From Bolinopsis microptera (taxonomy: Eukaryota > Ctenophora > Tentaculata > Lobata > Bolinopsidae), in the NCBI RefSeq assembly GCF_026151205.1, contig NC_087081.1, positions 6,939,246-7,003,245 on the forward strand: a stretch of 64,000 nucleotides of DNA, written 5' to 3'. A model generated the notes under the pieces. That model did no database searches, was not told the origin of the DNA, and saw nothing but the letters and a program-made list of their open reading frames with translations. Of the stretch, positions 45,105 to 56,794 are shown piece after piece; the stretch's first letter is position 1; each line of letters begins with the position of its first letter. Made by a program: the position numbers and the translations under genes.

Positions 45105-46133
45105 GCACAGAAGACAAGGTGTTCATGTTAGTTGCTGGTTGCACTGTATAAGACAAGGAGTTCATGTTGGTTGCTGGTTGCACTGTATAAGACAAGGTGT
45201 TCATGTTAGTTGCTGCACTGGTTGCACTGTATAAGACAAGGTGTTCATGTTGGTTGCTGGTTGCACTGTATAAGACAAGGTGTTCATGTTAGTTGCTGGT
45301 TGCACTGTATAAGACAAGGTGTTCATGTTGGTTGCTGGTTGCACTGTATAAGACAAGGTGTTCATGTTAGTTGCTGGTTGCACTGTATAAGACAAGGTGT
45401 TCATGTTAGTTGCTGGTTGCACTGTATAAGACAAGGTGTTCATGTTAGTTGCTGGTTGCACTGTATAAGACAAGGTGTTCATGTTGGTTTCTGGTTGCAC
45501 TGTATAAGACAAGGTGTTCATGTTCATGTTAGTTGCTGCACTGGTTGCACTGTATAAGACAAGGTGTTCATGTTAGTTGCTGCACTGGTTGCACTGTATA
45601 AGACAAGGTGTTCATGTTAGTTGCTGCACTGGTTGCACTGTATAAGACAAGGTGTTCATGTTAGTTGCTGGTTGCACTGTATAAGACAAGGTGTTCATGT
45701 TAGTTGCTGGTTGCACTGTATAAGACAAGGTGTTCATGTTAGTTGCTGGTTGCACTGTATAAGACAAGGTGTTCATGTTGGTTTCTGGTTGCACTGTATA
45801 AGACAAGGTGTTCATGTTCATGTTAGTTGCTGCACTGGTTGCACTGTATAAGACAAGGTGTTCATGTTAGTTGCTGCACTGGTTGCACTGTATAAGACAA
45901 GGTGTTCATGTTGGTTGCTGCACTGGTTGCACTGTATAAGACAAGGTGTTCATGTTAGTTGCTGGTTGCACTGTATAAGACAAGGTGTTCATGTTAGCTG
46001 CTGGTTGCACTGTATAAGACAAGGTGTTCATGTTAGTTGCTGGTTGCACTGTATAAGACAAGGTGTTCATGTTAGTTGCTGGTTGCACTGTATAAGACAA
46101 GGTGTTCATGTTAGCTGCTGGTTGCACTGTATA
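45105..46133. repeat. 39-bp minisatellite with higher-order structure, about 26 units
   Basis: The basic unit is GTTGCTGGTTGCACTGTATA then AGACAAGGTGTTCATGTTA (39 bp). A longer variant inserts CTGCACTG. The order of variants repeats: a block ending in GGTTTCTGG, a normal unit and a doubled TTCATGTTCATG occurs at about 45480-45545 and again at about 45775-45840. This points to duplication of multi-unit blocks. Periods divisible by three give open frames on both strands that are not genes. Confidence 0.95.
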
Positions 46134-46563
46134 TTATGTATTTTAACTCCCGGATTTGAGTGGTTTCTCCTCCCGGATGATAGCAGAGGTGACTTAATAA
46201 GACACTAAGTGACTAAGTATTGCGCGTGTAAAACATTATGTAATGTTCAACTTGTAGTATAACTGCCTGTACAGTTGGAGTTAAAGATAGAAATTGTTGT
46301 AAAGCACAAAATGTTAATACCACATAATATGTCTGATTTTGGTTTATGTTATAATCTGGTCTTGTTTGTAATGTATACCTGATATCAAAACCACGCTTCA
46401 ATGATTTTACAACTTACACAAGTAGTGCATTTAAACATAATATAATCTCACACGAATAATATTATTATGATTTCCTCATTTATTTATACATCTTACCTCA
46501 CTTTAGCAGTTACTGATTGTAATCGTGCTCAGAGAGAGGTGGTTGACACACTTGTTGACGCAA
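46134..46563. other. Non-coding stretch, nothing recognised
   Basis: AT-rich sequence between two repeat arrays, with no family-like reading frame. Confidence 0.4.
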
Positions 46564-46565
46564 GC

Positions 46566-46760
46566 CACGTGACTTACAAATATCACGTGACTTGCTGTCT
46601 ATTGGTTGGTAAGTAACACTGGTGTAAGTTTGAGAGGGGGCGAAGTTGTCTCCCTTGTCAGAAGTCACGTGACTTACAAATATCACGTGACTTGCTGTCT
46701 ATTGGTTGCTAAGTAACACTGATGTAAGTTTGAGAGGGGATGAAGTTGTCTCCCTTGTCA
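46566..46760. repeat. Tandem doublet of about 105 bp with TCACGTGACTT pairs
   Basis: Two near-identical copies of a unit containing CACGTGACTTACAAATATCA, CGTGACTTGCTGTCTATTGG, TTGAGAGGGG and AAGTTGTCTCCCTTGTCA. Each unit has two CACGTG cores about 24 bp apart plus ATTGG, a CCAAT box in reverse. Confidence 0.88.
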
Positions 46761-47050
46761 CGTGACTCTGGGTTGCAGTTGAGAGGTATTTAGGTCATGT
46801 CTATAAACTGTACTTTTATCATACGAAGGGTATTATAAAGCGAGGTAAAAGTTTGTTAAAAGTATCCAAATCTCAAGTAGTAAAGGCCGCGTAAATTCAA
46901 ACGTGGAGACTTTGACAAATATTTAGCTAAATTTTTGTGGGTTGAATATTTGTAGAAATATGTTAACATGCGATGAACACCAAACAGTACGTGGCAGTAC
47001 AGAATCGTTAAGATAATCTCACTGTAAATCCTCATGTCTGAGTGTTTTTC

Positions 47051-47120
47051 TTGGCAGCATTACTGACGGGCTGAAACTGAACACTTGGCAGCATTACTGA
47101 CGGGCTGAAACTGAACACTG
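47051..47120. repeat. 34-bp doublet
   Basis: Two copies of CTTGGCAGCATTACTGACGG plus GCTGAAACTGAACA, nearly identical. Confidence 0.85.
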
Positions 47121-47339
47121 GACTCTTATCGTGTGCGTCATTTTGAAATGACCCGATAAGACTTGTGACTTAACATATTATTATATTAGGAGTTTATTTG
47201 TATTGCTATTATATGTTCACGTTCTATTGTGTATCAATACAAGGAGGGTGTGGTTTAGGGCGTTTCTTTTCTGCGACCATGTGATAGGATTTCAGCAACT
47301 CTGATTTTTGTTCAGTACCAGCATTTTGCCAAATTCAAC

Positions 47340-47617
47340 TTCCCTCCCCTGACCTCTAAAACTCACGAACTAGTCCTGTAAACTCCCTCCCCTGTCCTCT
47401 AAAACTCACGAACTAGTCCTGTAAACTCCCTTCCCTGTCCTCTAAAACTCACGAACTAGTCCTGTAAACTCCCTCCCCTGTCCTCTAAAACTCACGAACT
47501 AGTCCTGTAAACTCCCTCCCCTGTCCTCTAAAACTCACGAACTAGTCCTGTAAACTCCCTCCCCTGTCCTCTAAAACTCACGAACTAGTCCTGTAAACTC
47601 CCTCCCCTGTCCTCTAA
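47340..47617. repeat. 43-bp minisatellite, about 6.5 copies
   Basis: Unit CTCCCCTGTCCTCTAAAACT, CACGAACTAGTCCTGTAAAC, TCC. Copies are almost invariant (one CTTCCC, one CTGACC). Confidence 0.93.
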
Positions 47618-49654
47618 AATTGCTCCCCGAACAAGTAATACAATATTATATACTAGTTATCTAATTACATTACGAACTCTATTAAATTAACACACTCTCC
47701 CTCTCTCCCTCTCTCACACACACAACCTCGCAGTGTACCAGTTTATAACTCTATTTTACGTGTATGTGTGCTGTCAAGTGTTACTGTCTTCTCTCTTCTC
47801 TTTCTTCTCCCTGTGATCCATCTGTACGTTCTCTATGCCTTCGTCCCCGCTCTGATATTATATTTCTGTATTTTCTGTGATTCGATCAGACGCTCAGATA
47901 TAATGCGTTACTGTGTTGTGTGTATGAATTCAGATTATTTATTTTGTTCTTCCTACGAGAGCTCAGTATGTTTGCAGTGTTAATTAGTTTTAAACATTTC
48001 GTTTTTCATGGTTCTAAATTTTGTATCCTCTTAATTTTCCTAGAGGAAGTGTTTGAATCATGTCTGAACTTTGTGAGTCTGCAGTTGCCCTGGTATCCAA
48101 CTACATAATGTAATCTATTTAGTAGTTGTGATGTGGATTGCTAGTCCAACTACATAATTTAATCTATTTAGTAGTTGTGATGTGGATTGCAGCCCACATG
48201 GTATAGTTACATAGAGTTCACTGTGTAACTACTGGTAACTACTGGTAACTACTTGTAACTACTGGTAACTACTTCCTATTGAGTGCGTCAACATTGACGT
48301 AAGGAAGATTTCATAAAAAATGGGAGGCTATTAAATTAACTATTAACTAAGCTTCTAAGATGGAGATTTAATTGGGATTGATTACTTCCAGCATTATTGT
48401 GATTGTAGTAACAATAAATAGATTAAATACTAAGGTTAAACTTCAAGGAGAGTAGCTCTGTACCGAATTTCTGTCTTAAGGTAGTATATGGTCGGTATGG
48501 TTAATGGTAGTTTTAAAGCTGACTTTTTCTTCTAGAATCGTCTAAAATAATGCGAGCAAAATGGCAGTTCTTAAAGAGCACGTTCTACCTACTTTGAAAT
48601 CCGTTTGAAATAACTGTATAGAGTTCTCCAGAAAATTTTGTCATGAACTAGAAGGTATTTTTCTCATTTTCCAAGAATCGGTATTCGCTTCCAAAAAGTT
48701 CCAGAACGTTTCGTATCGGTCGACTAAGCAGCAAGAGTAATTTTCGGTGTTTTAGAAACTCCTTAGATCCGAGTTTTTATTAAGCTTACTTTTGTTGTCA
48801 GGAGGGTCATGACGTCACAGATTTTTAAAATTCACAAAAACAAGTTTTATTTCACATTTATAATTTTACGGTTTATGGTTAAATGCGTTTAATTCCTTGA
48901 ACTGTCAAGAGTTCGATTTAGTAGCTTTTTTCATGATAGGGTTTAAGAAATACATATTATAATAATATTGATGTAAGAGTTATTATATAAATAGATTCGA
49001 CTTTTACCGGAAGTGTAAAAGTGTTTACTATAATTTTTAGTGAAACTTAGTATATTTTGTAGACCATAGTGGTCAATTTTGAAGTTCAAGCACCCACTTT
49101 AGAGAGTGTGTTGTCTAGACTTAAAGCATTAATGCTACTGCGAGATTACGTAATGTCAGATAATAACATTGGCTCACACGGTACTCAACACGCTATTATT
49201 ATGATTCTCGAGCATGCTACCTTCAGCTACCTGCTAGAAGAGTGTTAAAATGTTATCATCATACTCTCTGGGCTGCTTAATCGTACTCTTAGTGTTATAT
49301 TCACTATCCTGTATTCTCATATTGAACACTTAGCTCTAGTATGTATTACTCTGTGCTTTATCTTATTTCTGCTTTAGATTTTTCTATTTTTTGCTTTAAA
49401 TTTTCTATTTTTTGGAGAGCCGCTCTGACATGCGTGCCGTTTCGTTTATCTTTAACTGGTTAATATAATATAACTTTAAACAGAAACATTGTCGCGTACG
49501 GGCGGGGTTGATGTAGTATATTATTTCATTTCATATTCAAATGCTTTATTTTTAATTCGATGTGTGCTTTATAATCTTTATATTATTCGTATTTTATTTA
49601 CATAGTGATAAGTTTTAATTTTATTAGTGGTTTGTCTGGATATTAAATGTAAAT
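47618..49654. other. Non-coding stretch with minor repeats
   Basis: Frames at 47768-47983 and 47920-48108 are hydrophobic but match nothing known. 48099-48195 is a 48-bp doublet around CTATTTAGTAGTTGTGATGT. 48222-48272 has five AACTACTGGT-type decamers. No gene recognised. Confidence 0.45.
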
Positions 49655-49889
49655 GTGCCATGTACGTGTGTCAGGCTGTCACCTGTTGCAAAGAACCTCG
49701 GATTTCGTCTCGACTCTCAACTAAACTTTGGTGAGCAAATCAAGCAACTTAAAACATCGTGTTTTCTGAAACTAAGAGACCTTGCTAAGATGAAAACATT
49801 CCTCACAACCAAACAGATGGGAACACTGACTCAAGCAATTGTAATCTCATCGCTTGACTACTGCAATGCGCTTTACTATGGTTGTAGTC

Positions 49890-50977
49890 CAGAGGCACAT
49901 ATTAGGTGCGATGGGTGCGGGATCGCACAATTTACCGTTTTCCGCACATTTCCGCATAATTTATCGTTTTCCGCACATTTTGTAATTTTTTGCATATTTT
50001 CGCATAATCTAGCATTTTCTGCGTAATTTCGCATAATTTTGAAATTTTCGCGTTAAGATTTTCGAGTGTAAAAACCAAAATTTGTTATAAGTCGGGCCCT
50101 TTTAGGACCGTGACTCAAGCCCTTTTAGGACCGTGACTCAGGCCCTTTTAGGACCCTGACTCAGGCCCTTTCGGGACCGTGACCCAGGCCCTTTTGGGAC
50201 TCATACCTAGGCCACGTGACCCAGTTACCACGTGACCCAGGCCCTTTCGGGACCCTGACCCAGGCCCTTTCGGGACCGTGACCCAGGCCCTTTTGGAACT
50301 CATGCCTAGGCCACGTGACTCGGTTACCACGTGACCCAGGCCCTTTCGGGACCATGACCCAGGCCCTTTCGGGACCGTTACCCAGGCCCTTTCGGGACCG
50401 TGACCCAGGCCCTTTCGGGACCGTGACCCAGGCCGTTATGGAACCCTCGTCTTTACCGTACTTCGATCATACCTGCAGCCCTTTTTATCGGGTAATGAGC
50501 TCTAATCGTTGTAGCGTTGGCTTTATAGTGGGCTTAATGGATCTTGGATCAAATGGTTTACAAGTACTGACGATCAATGCCAACAAGCGTGTCACATATT
50601 TGCGATCACGCATGGGATCTGATCGACTCTATCAAGAGGCGTCTTCAAATAACTGTCTCCTGATCTCTACCAGATCAAGTCACTGCTCTCAGATAACTGA
50701 ATCTCAATATAGGTTCAATCATGGTCTTAGTAAAGAACTACACCCTCAGTAACACATAAACAGACCTATTTTTGATAAGAGCGGCGGTTATACGTTTAGA
50801 ATTTACAAAGTCCTTCAGAAAATGCAAAAGAAAACCGCACAATTCCCGCAAAAATTTCGAAAAATCGTCGCACATTTGCCGCACAATTGGTAAAAATTTA
50901 CCGCACATTTTACCTTTATAGTCGGGTGCGGTACCGCATAATTTCGATTTTTTTACCGCACCTAATATGTGCCTCTG
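49890..50977. mobile_element. hAT-like element, 1088 bp, 8-bp TSD TTGTAGTC
   Basis: TTGTAGTC precedes (49882-49889) and follows (50978-50985) the element. The ends are perfect inverted copies of CAGAGGCACATATTAGGTGC, starting CAGAG as hAT elements do (CAGNG). Both subterminal regions are dense in CCGCACA, CCGCATAA and GCACATTT words (49920-50030 and 50820-50960), fitting subterminal transposase-binding repeats. The interior holds a minisatellite (50095-50435) and a 300-bp unique part; no transposase is recognisable. It interrupts a LINE coding region, which makes its boundaries unambiguous. Confidence 0.93.
50095..50435. repeat. About 23-bp minisatellite inside the hAT-like element
   Basis: Units of GACCGTGACCCAGGCCCTTT plus CGG or AGG, with interspersed CCACGTGACC(C)AGTTACCACGTG linkers at about 50211-50232 and 50312-50337. 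The linker plus neighbours forms a longer unit of about 100 bp repeated twice. Open frames here are repeat artefacts. Confidence 0.9.
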
Positions 50978-51643
50978 TTGTAGTCAAGCCTCAATTACGC
51001 AGCTGCAGAACATTCAGAACCGAGCATGCCGTCTGGTTTTTGGATTAAAGAAGAGAGACTCAGTCGAGGAGAAGCTCAAATCCCTTCATTGGCTCAAGGT
51101 GAAGGAAAGGATTGAGTTTAAGCTATGTTTACTGATTTTCATAGCAGTCAATGGTGTTGCTCCTGCATATCTGTGTGATCTAGTAACATTTGTCAGTTCG
51201 AGTAGCAGAAGAACTTCCTCCTTACACCTACCTGTCGGATCTACAAGATCGCACCCAAGAGCGTTTCAGACTGTTGCTCCGAAAATCTGGAACCAACTAC
51301 CAATTGAAATTAAGACTTGTTCTGATGTTGATCTGTTCAAAACATTATTAAAAACTCACCTGTTTAAGAAAAGTTATGGCTTGAGCGATTAATTGACAAT
51401 ATAACTTTATGTTATTTGCTTAAACTGTTTAGGATGCAACCTAATGTCATGATCTTTTTGAACTTATTAGCAATTAGACTGTTAGCTCGCTTCATAAGCA
51501 TATCATCTTCTTTCCAAAACTTTTTATGTCCTATGCATACACTCCTGGATAGTTATCTTGATCTAGTATCTTTGTTTCACACAATAGAGCATAAGTTTTG
51601 TGGTTTATCCACTGGGCTTAGAGTTTGTGTTTAAGCTACCAAA

Positions 51644-51664
51644 TTTTATTATTATTATTATTAT
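51644..51664. repeat. (ATT)n microsatellite
   Basis: Six to seven TTA/ATT trinucleotides, possibly the 3' tail of the LINE fragment ending at 51392. Confidence 0.7.
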
Positions 51665-51722
51665 GTTTGGGATTGCTTGAATACTTCTAACTTTGTTAGT
51701 AGGCAAATTTAGATGTAATTAA

Positions 51723-52154
51723 CTTACTCGGGAATATTATGACTGGGATAAAGTGGTGGGTTTTGGAAAATTCCGCCATATTTTTCCCGGTCAAAAGTTT
51801 TACCAGTCATAATAAAACCCGCCGAGTCAGATTATGGGGTTCCAAGTAAAGGGGGTGGTGGTCATCATACTTTACCTGAAGTCTCATATGTGCTAGAGAA
51901 GACTTTTGAAGCAGTGGATGGAGGGCTGTAACTTTATTGGCTGTTGCTACCATAATTTCGTTATAAAAACAGTGGAGCGAGAGACATCAGCTGAGTCGCT
52001 AAAGATTGATCGCTTCTCGTGTGCAGCGAGTAGACTAAAGAAAGAGGGAGTTTTTCCGGGATAATTTGGCGGGTTTTGGGAAAGTCCGCCATATTTTTCC
52101 CGGTCATTAATTTTCCCAGTCATAAATTAACCCGCTATAATATTTCCGAGTAAG
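51723..52154. mobile_element. 432-bp MITE with CTTACTCGG termini
   Basis: The left end CTTACTCGGGAATATTATGA is opposed by AATATTTCCGAGTAAG at the right end. Each end carries GGCGGGTTTTGG or GGTGGGTTTTGG, CCGCCATATTTTTCCCGGTC and CCCAGTCATAA. The centre has no reading frame of interest. The boundary repeat TTA/TAA may include the target duplication. Confidence 0.75.
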
Positions 52155-53525
52155 GTAAGTAATGTAAAACGTATTTGTTTTTACATATCGTTGTAAAACG
52201 TGTAAAGTTGTAAATTACTTAGAAGATATTCGAATATTATCCCAGTAATACAGCATGTAGGATAATTATGCAGAATAATTATGCAGTTTATTGCACGTCA
52301 TTTAAGTTGTGACAAGAGTTTATTTTAGGCCTCAAGTCATAGCGTTAATTAGCTCCAATTAAAGTTATATTAATTAGTTGTTTGCAATGGGTGGTGTAGT
52401 TAACTTTATTTGTTGTAAGGACTAGGTTTAGTTTATTGTGATTATGTAGGTTCATTGTGCCTTTTGTGTGGCATTCCTATAGTTAACTTTCATTTTATTA
52501 ATTTGAATATTACCACTCAGTGTAACAAATATCCATTATTTATGGTACTGCATCCGGGTTCCCATTCCAAAAATATTGGAAATATTAAATATATTATCCA
52601 TTAGATATATAGGAGGCGCTTTTTCTGTAACTTTGCAATAAAAATAAGTTTATTTTTGACCTTTCGGCTTTTATTGTAATATATTTTTTAGTTCGTTCCT
52701 GCCGCTTTTGGAGTTGAAATTGTCAAGAATTCGAAATTTTCAAAGGATTTTAAGACTTCAAAGAAAGAAAGCGGCAAAAGTACCAGTTTTCTTGATCAGA
52801 CATCTAATGAATGTTAAGAATCTTAATAAATATCATGAACTTTATTAAATATATCATCTGTATCCACTGCTCTGGGCCGCAGATTTTAAAACAGTAATAT
52901 CAATTAAAATTCTTTAGCACGTTCAAAACATTCCAGAGTCACTGTATTCTGTAATTCATTTTAATTTAATACCAGATTCATATAAAGCTTTTAACGACAG
53001 AATATTACATTAAATTTATAAATTGCTTCGTGATTTTTGTCTTCCTCAATTATAAATCAATTATAAGTCACTCTTTAAAATTAAATCACACTAATTAATT
53101 TTACTGCAACATCTCCCAAAGCTAAGGTCACTACTCCACTACCACACAACCATGGTGCACTTAGGAGTGAGAAACTGTAAAATTAATAATGATGTACTTG
53201 TACAAGTTATTATATAACCTGATGTAATACTGAACTATGTAACTATCTCTGCAGTAACCATAGCAACAATCTCTCCTGTTACCAAAGAAACCATCTCTAA
53301 CTATGCTAGTTACTTCCCGGCTAAAATATTGGCAGTCGCGACCAATGGTTATATTATTATTTAAATGTTATTAATGTACAACTTTATTAAATACAGCTGC
53401 GAATTAGAGAGTTGGATCACGATTAAGTCTGGAATATTCATTCAGTATTCTTCTGGTAAATGTTAAAATGCTGCTAACAGTAGACTCTGATCTAATGAGA
53501 TCTACGTCAATCAACCACGTACCGA
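52155..53525. other. Non-coding stretch, nothing recognised
   Basis: AT-rich, no repeat or gene signature except ordinary short homopolymers. Confidence 0.45.
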
Positions 53526-53535
53526 CAATACCGCA

Positions 53536-54207
53536 GAACCTACAGGTACCACTCGGTACCGTACATGGACACGGTACATGGTACTCGGTACATGGTAAAC
53601 GGCACTCGGACCGTTCACGGAACACGGTACACGGTACCTACCGGTACACACGGCTACTCGGTACACGGTACACGGTACTCGGTAACTACACGGTACACGT
53701 ACGTACACGGTAAACGGTACTCGGTACATGGTACTACGTACACGGTACACGGTACATGGTAAATCGGTAAAACGGATCACGGTAAACGGTACACGGTACT
53801 CGGTACATGGTACACGGTACATGGTACTCGGTACTCGGTACACGGTACAAAGGAACTCGGTAACATGGTACTCGGTACATGGTACACGGTACATGGTACA
53901 TGGTACACGGTACATGGTACACGGTACTCGGTACATGGTACACGGTACACGGTACACGGTACTCGGTACATGGTACATGGTACACGGTACACGGTACTCG
54001 GTACATGGGACACGGTACATGGTACACGGTACATGGTACATGGTACTCGGTACATGGTAAACGGTACACGGTACTCGGAACATGGTACACGGTACTCGGT
54101 ACACGGTACTCGGTACATGGTACACGGTACACGGTACACGGTACTCGGAACATGGTACACGGTACTCGGTACACGGTACTCGGTACATGGTACACGGTAC
54201 TCGGTAC

Positions 54208-54249
<42 letters not shown>

Positions 54250-54432
54250 TCGGTACATGGTACACGGTACATGGTACACGGTACATGGTACACGGTACAT
54301 GGTACACGGTACACGGTACTCGGTACATGGTACACGGTACATGGTACACGGTACATGGTACACGGTACATGGTACATGGTACTCGGTACATGGTACACGG
54401 TACATGGACCATGGTACACGGTACTCGGTACA
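53536..54432. repeat. Heptamer array GGTACNN, about 125 units
   Basis: The array is a string of heptamers GGTACAC, GGTACAT and GGTACTC (more rarely GGTAAAC, GGAACTC). Every unit keeps GGTAC, so the palindrome GTAC recurs every 7 bp and the two variable bases take mainly three states. The order of the three states is irregular, with short repeated phrases (for example AC-AC-TC-AT). The 7-bp period gives 21-bp (7-residue) frames on all strands; long open frames through it are not genes. Confidence 0.95.
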
Positions 54433-54495
54433 GTGTGTGACCAGGCTCTTGTTCTTGACATGTCCTATTAAGATGATCGTCATTTTGATGAAGAC

Positions 54496-54520
54496 CCCCC
54501 CGGCCCCCCCCCCCCCCATA
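54496..54520. repeat. C-rich tract
   Basis: CCCCCCCGG followed by about 14 C, just after the heptamer array. It resembles the C tract that closes the element at 43140-43565 (CCCCCCCCCGG followed by C). Confidence 0.8.
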
Positions 54521-54650
54521 TTATTGCAGTAATCTGAATTGCTGACTACGGAGCGAACCTTCGTGATATATAATTTGATATAACCACCGAGTTGGCGTGT
54601 CGTTCGTATCTATCTTTAAGAAATATTTGCTCTTTTCCTTCCGTTAAACG

Positions 54651-54687
54651 CAGTAAACGACCGGGACATGATCCCGGTCGTTTACTG
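54651..54687. repeat. Perfect 16-bp hairpin
   Basis: CAGTAAACGACCGGGA, loop CATGA, then the exact complement TCCCGGTCGTTTACTG. GTTAAACG lies immediately before and GGTTAAACG immediately after as a direct repeat. The stem is GC-rich compared with its surroundings. Its role is unknown. Confidence 0.9.
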
Positions 54688-55500
54688 GTTAAACGTATCA
54701 TATTCCTCCGATATAACTCTTTACTCGTCCTATTATTACGAAACAATAGCGCTCCTTGTAAACCGTGTTATTTGACATTGTGTGGTGGCGTGAAGTGTTA
54801 CTACGGAGTTACTAATGTAGATTGTGGTTACTAATGTATTTACTACAGAGTTACAAGTGAAGTTACTAATGTAGTTACCGCAGATTTACTACAGAGTTAC
54901 TAAACTATTCCGTTAGTTACTGTAATTTCCACCTCATGGAGTTAGACCCACTTCACTACAACTACCACCCACCATACTACCTGGAATACAGTATACACAA
55001 ACACGACCTGGATCAAGTAATAATCATATTGAAATTAATTGTGTGGTTAATGTTTTGCAACCTGTTTAATGTATAATTTTATTGCTCAAATTGTAGTGCG
55101 ATGTTTAAATTAAATTAAATTGTATGTGCACAAAGCGTGGTTCACTCCACCACTAGTGTATCATGTCAGTGTTTATTACTTAAAAGCTTCATTAAATTAC
55201 CACCCTCTCTCTGAATGTTCACTACTTTTAATGGCCTAAATCCATGTATCACATGTAAATGAGTACATTCCATTACCACACTAAATACCTCTCTAGATAC
55301 AGCCATACGTAATGATAAATTAATAAGCTCCTCTCTTGTAAACTGGATCAGAGACAACCTGGATCATATTATATAGCCAGCCTCCAAAGGTAGCTCTTAT
55401 ACAGTGGTATCATTACTACAGTGTAAATATAGCTCCCTGCACCATATGGTACTGTTTATTATATAGTTATATATCCTTAGTCTCATTGGACTCCCTGCAG
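54688..55500. other. Non-coding stretch with GAGTTACTAA-type repeats
   Basis: Short imperfect repeats of GAGTTACTAATGTAG occur at about 54805-54905. No gene recognised. Confidence 0.45.
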
Positions 55501-55504
55501 CGCT

Positions 55505-56775
55505 CCTGCACGTATTGCTATGAAAACTGCACAGATAGTTGCTATAGTAACTGCAGAGATAGTTGCTATGTTAACTGCACGTATTGCTATGTTAACTGCA
55601 GAGATAGTTGCTATAGTAACTGCAGAGATAGTTGCTATGTTAACTGCACAGATAGTTGCTATAGTAACTGCAGAGATAGTTGCTATGTTAACTGCACAGA
55701 TAGTTGCTATGGTAACTGCAGAGATAGTTGCTATGTTAACTGCAGAGATAGTTGCTATGTTAACTGCAGAGATAGTTGCTATGTTAACTGCAGAGATAGT
55801 TGCTATGTTAACTGCAGAGATAGTTGCTATGTTAACTGCACAGATAGTTGCTATGTTAACTGCACAGATAGTTGCCATGTTAACTGCACAGATAGTTGCT
55901 ATGTTAACTGCACAGATAGTTGCTATGTTAACTGCACAGATAGTTGCTATGGTAACTGCAGAGATAGTTGCTATGTTAACTGCAGAGATAGTTGCTGTGT
56001 TAACTGCAGAGATAGTTGCTATGTTAACTGCACAGATAGTTGCTATGGTTACTGCACAGATAGTTGCTATGTAAACTGCACAGATAGTTGCTATGTTAAC
56101 TGCAGAGATAGTTGCTGTGTTAACTGCACAGATAATTGCTATGTTAACTGCACAGATAGTTGCTATGGTTACTGCACAGATAGTTGCTATGTAAACTGCA
56201 CAGATAGTTGCTATGTTAACTGCAGAGATAGTTGCTATGTTAACTGCACAGATAGTTGCTATGTTAACTGCACAGATAGTTGCTATGTTAACTGCACAGA
56301 TAGTTGCTATGTTAACTGCAGAGATAGTTGCTATGTTAACTGCACAGATAGTTGCTGTGTTAACTGCACAGATAGTTGCTATGTTAACTGCAGAGATAGT
56401 TGATATGTTAACTGCACAGATAGTTGCTATGTTAACTGCACAGATAGTTGCTATGTTAACTGCAGAGATAGTTGCTATGGTAACTGCAGAGATAGTTGCT
56501 ATGGTAACTGCACAGATAGTTGCTGTGTTAACTGCACAGATAGTTGCTATGGTAACTGCAGAGATAGTTGCTATGGTAACTGCACAGATAGTTGCTATGG
56601 TAACTGCAGAGTGCAGATATAGTTGCTATGGTAACTGCAGAGATTTGTTACTATGGTTACTGCAGAGATAGTTGCTATAGTAACTGCAGAGATAGTTGCT
56701 ATAGTAACTGCAGAGATAGTTGCTAAGGTTACTGCAGAGATAGTTGCTATGGTTACTGCAGAGATAGTTGCTATG
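55505..56775. repeat. 24-bp minisatellite, about 53 copies
   Basis: Unit AGATAGTTGCTATGTTAACT plus GCAC or GCAG. Variants (GTTAAC/GGTAAC/GTAAAC, CAC/GAG) mix through the array; the GGTTAC and GGTAAC types dominate the 3' end. The 24-bp period leaves frames open on both strands (CYVNCTDS and MLTAQIVA types), which are not evidence of a gene. Confidence 0.95.
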
Positions 56776-56794
56776 GTAGGGGGGGGGGGGGGGG

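Larger units (their letters stand above)
49660..51392 (+). pseudogene. CR1/L2/Rex-like LINE C-terminus split by a hAT-like insertion
   Basis: The upstream part (49660-49889) reads PVAKNLGFRLDSQLNF, FLKLRDLAKM and ISSLDYCNALYYG; the downstream part (from 50986) reads LQNIQNRACRLVFGLKKRD, LHWLKVKERIEFKLCL, then FQTVAPKIWNQLPIEI and LLKTHLFKKSYG, stop at 51392. Together they are the tail of a CR1/L2/Rex-type LINE protein, after the polymerase domain, in matching order. The 1088-bp element at 49890-50977 sits between them with an 8-bp duplication, so the LINE was broken by that insertion. The 5' polymerase region is absent. Downstream, an (ATT)n run at about 51644-51664 could be the LINE 3' tail. 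Confidence 0.85.

Noticed and set aside
47768..48108. Two overlapping hydrophobic frames
   Set aside because: Composition follows T-rich DNA; no motif, no splice support.
53511..54532. Several 110-316-codon frames in the GGTACNN array
   Set aside because: A 7-bp period gives a 21-bp coding period, and frames on both strands are open together. This is typical of simple repeats.
55486..56671. Long open frames (up to 305 codons) across the 24-bp repeat
   Set aside because: A 24-bp period keeps any stop-free frame open on both strands; several incompatible frames are open at once.
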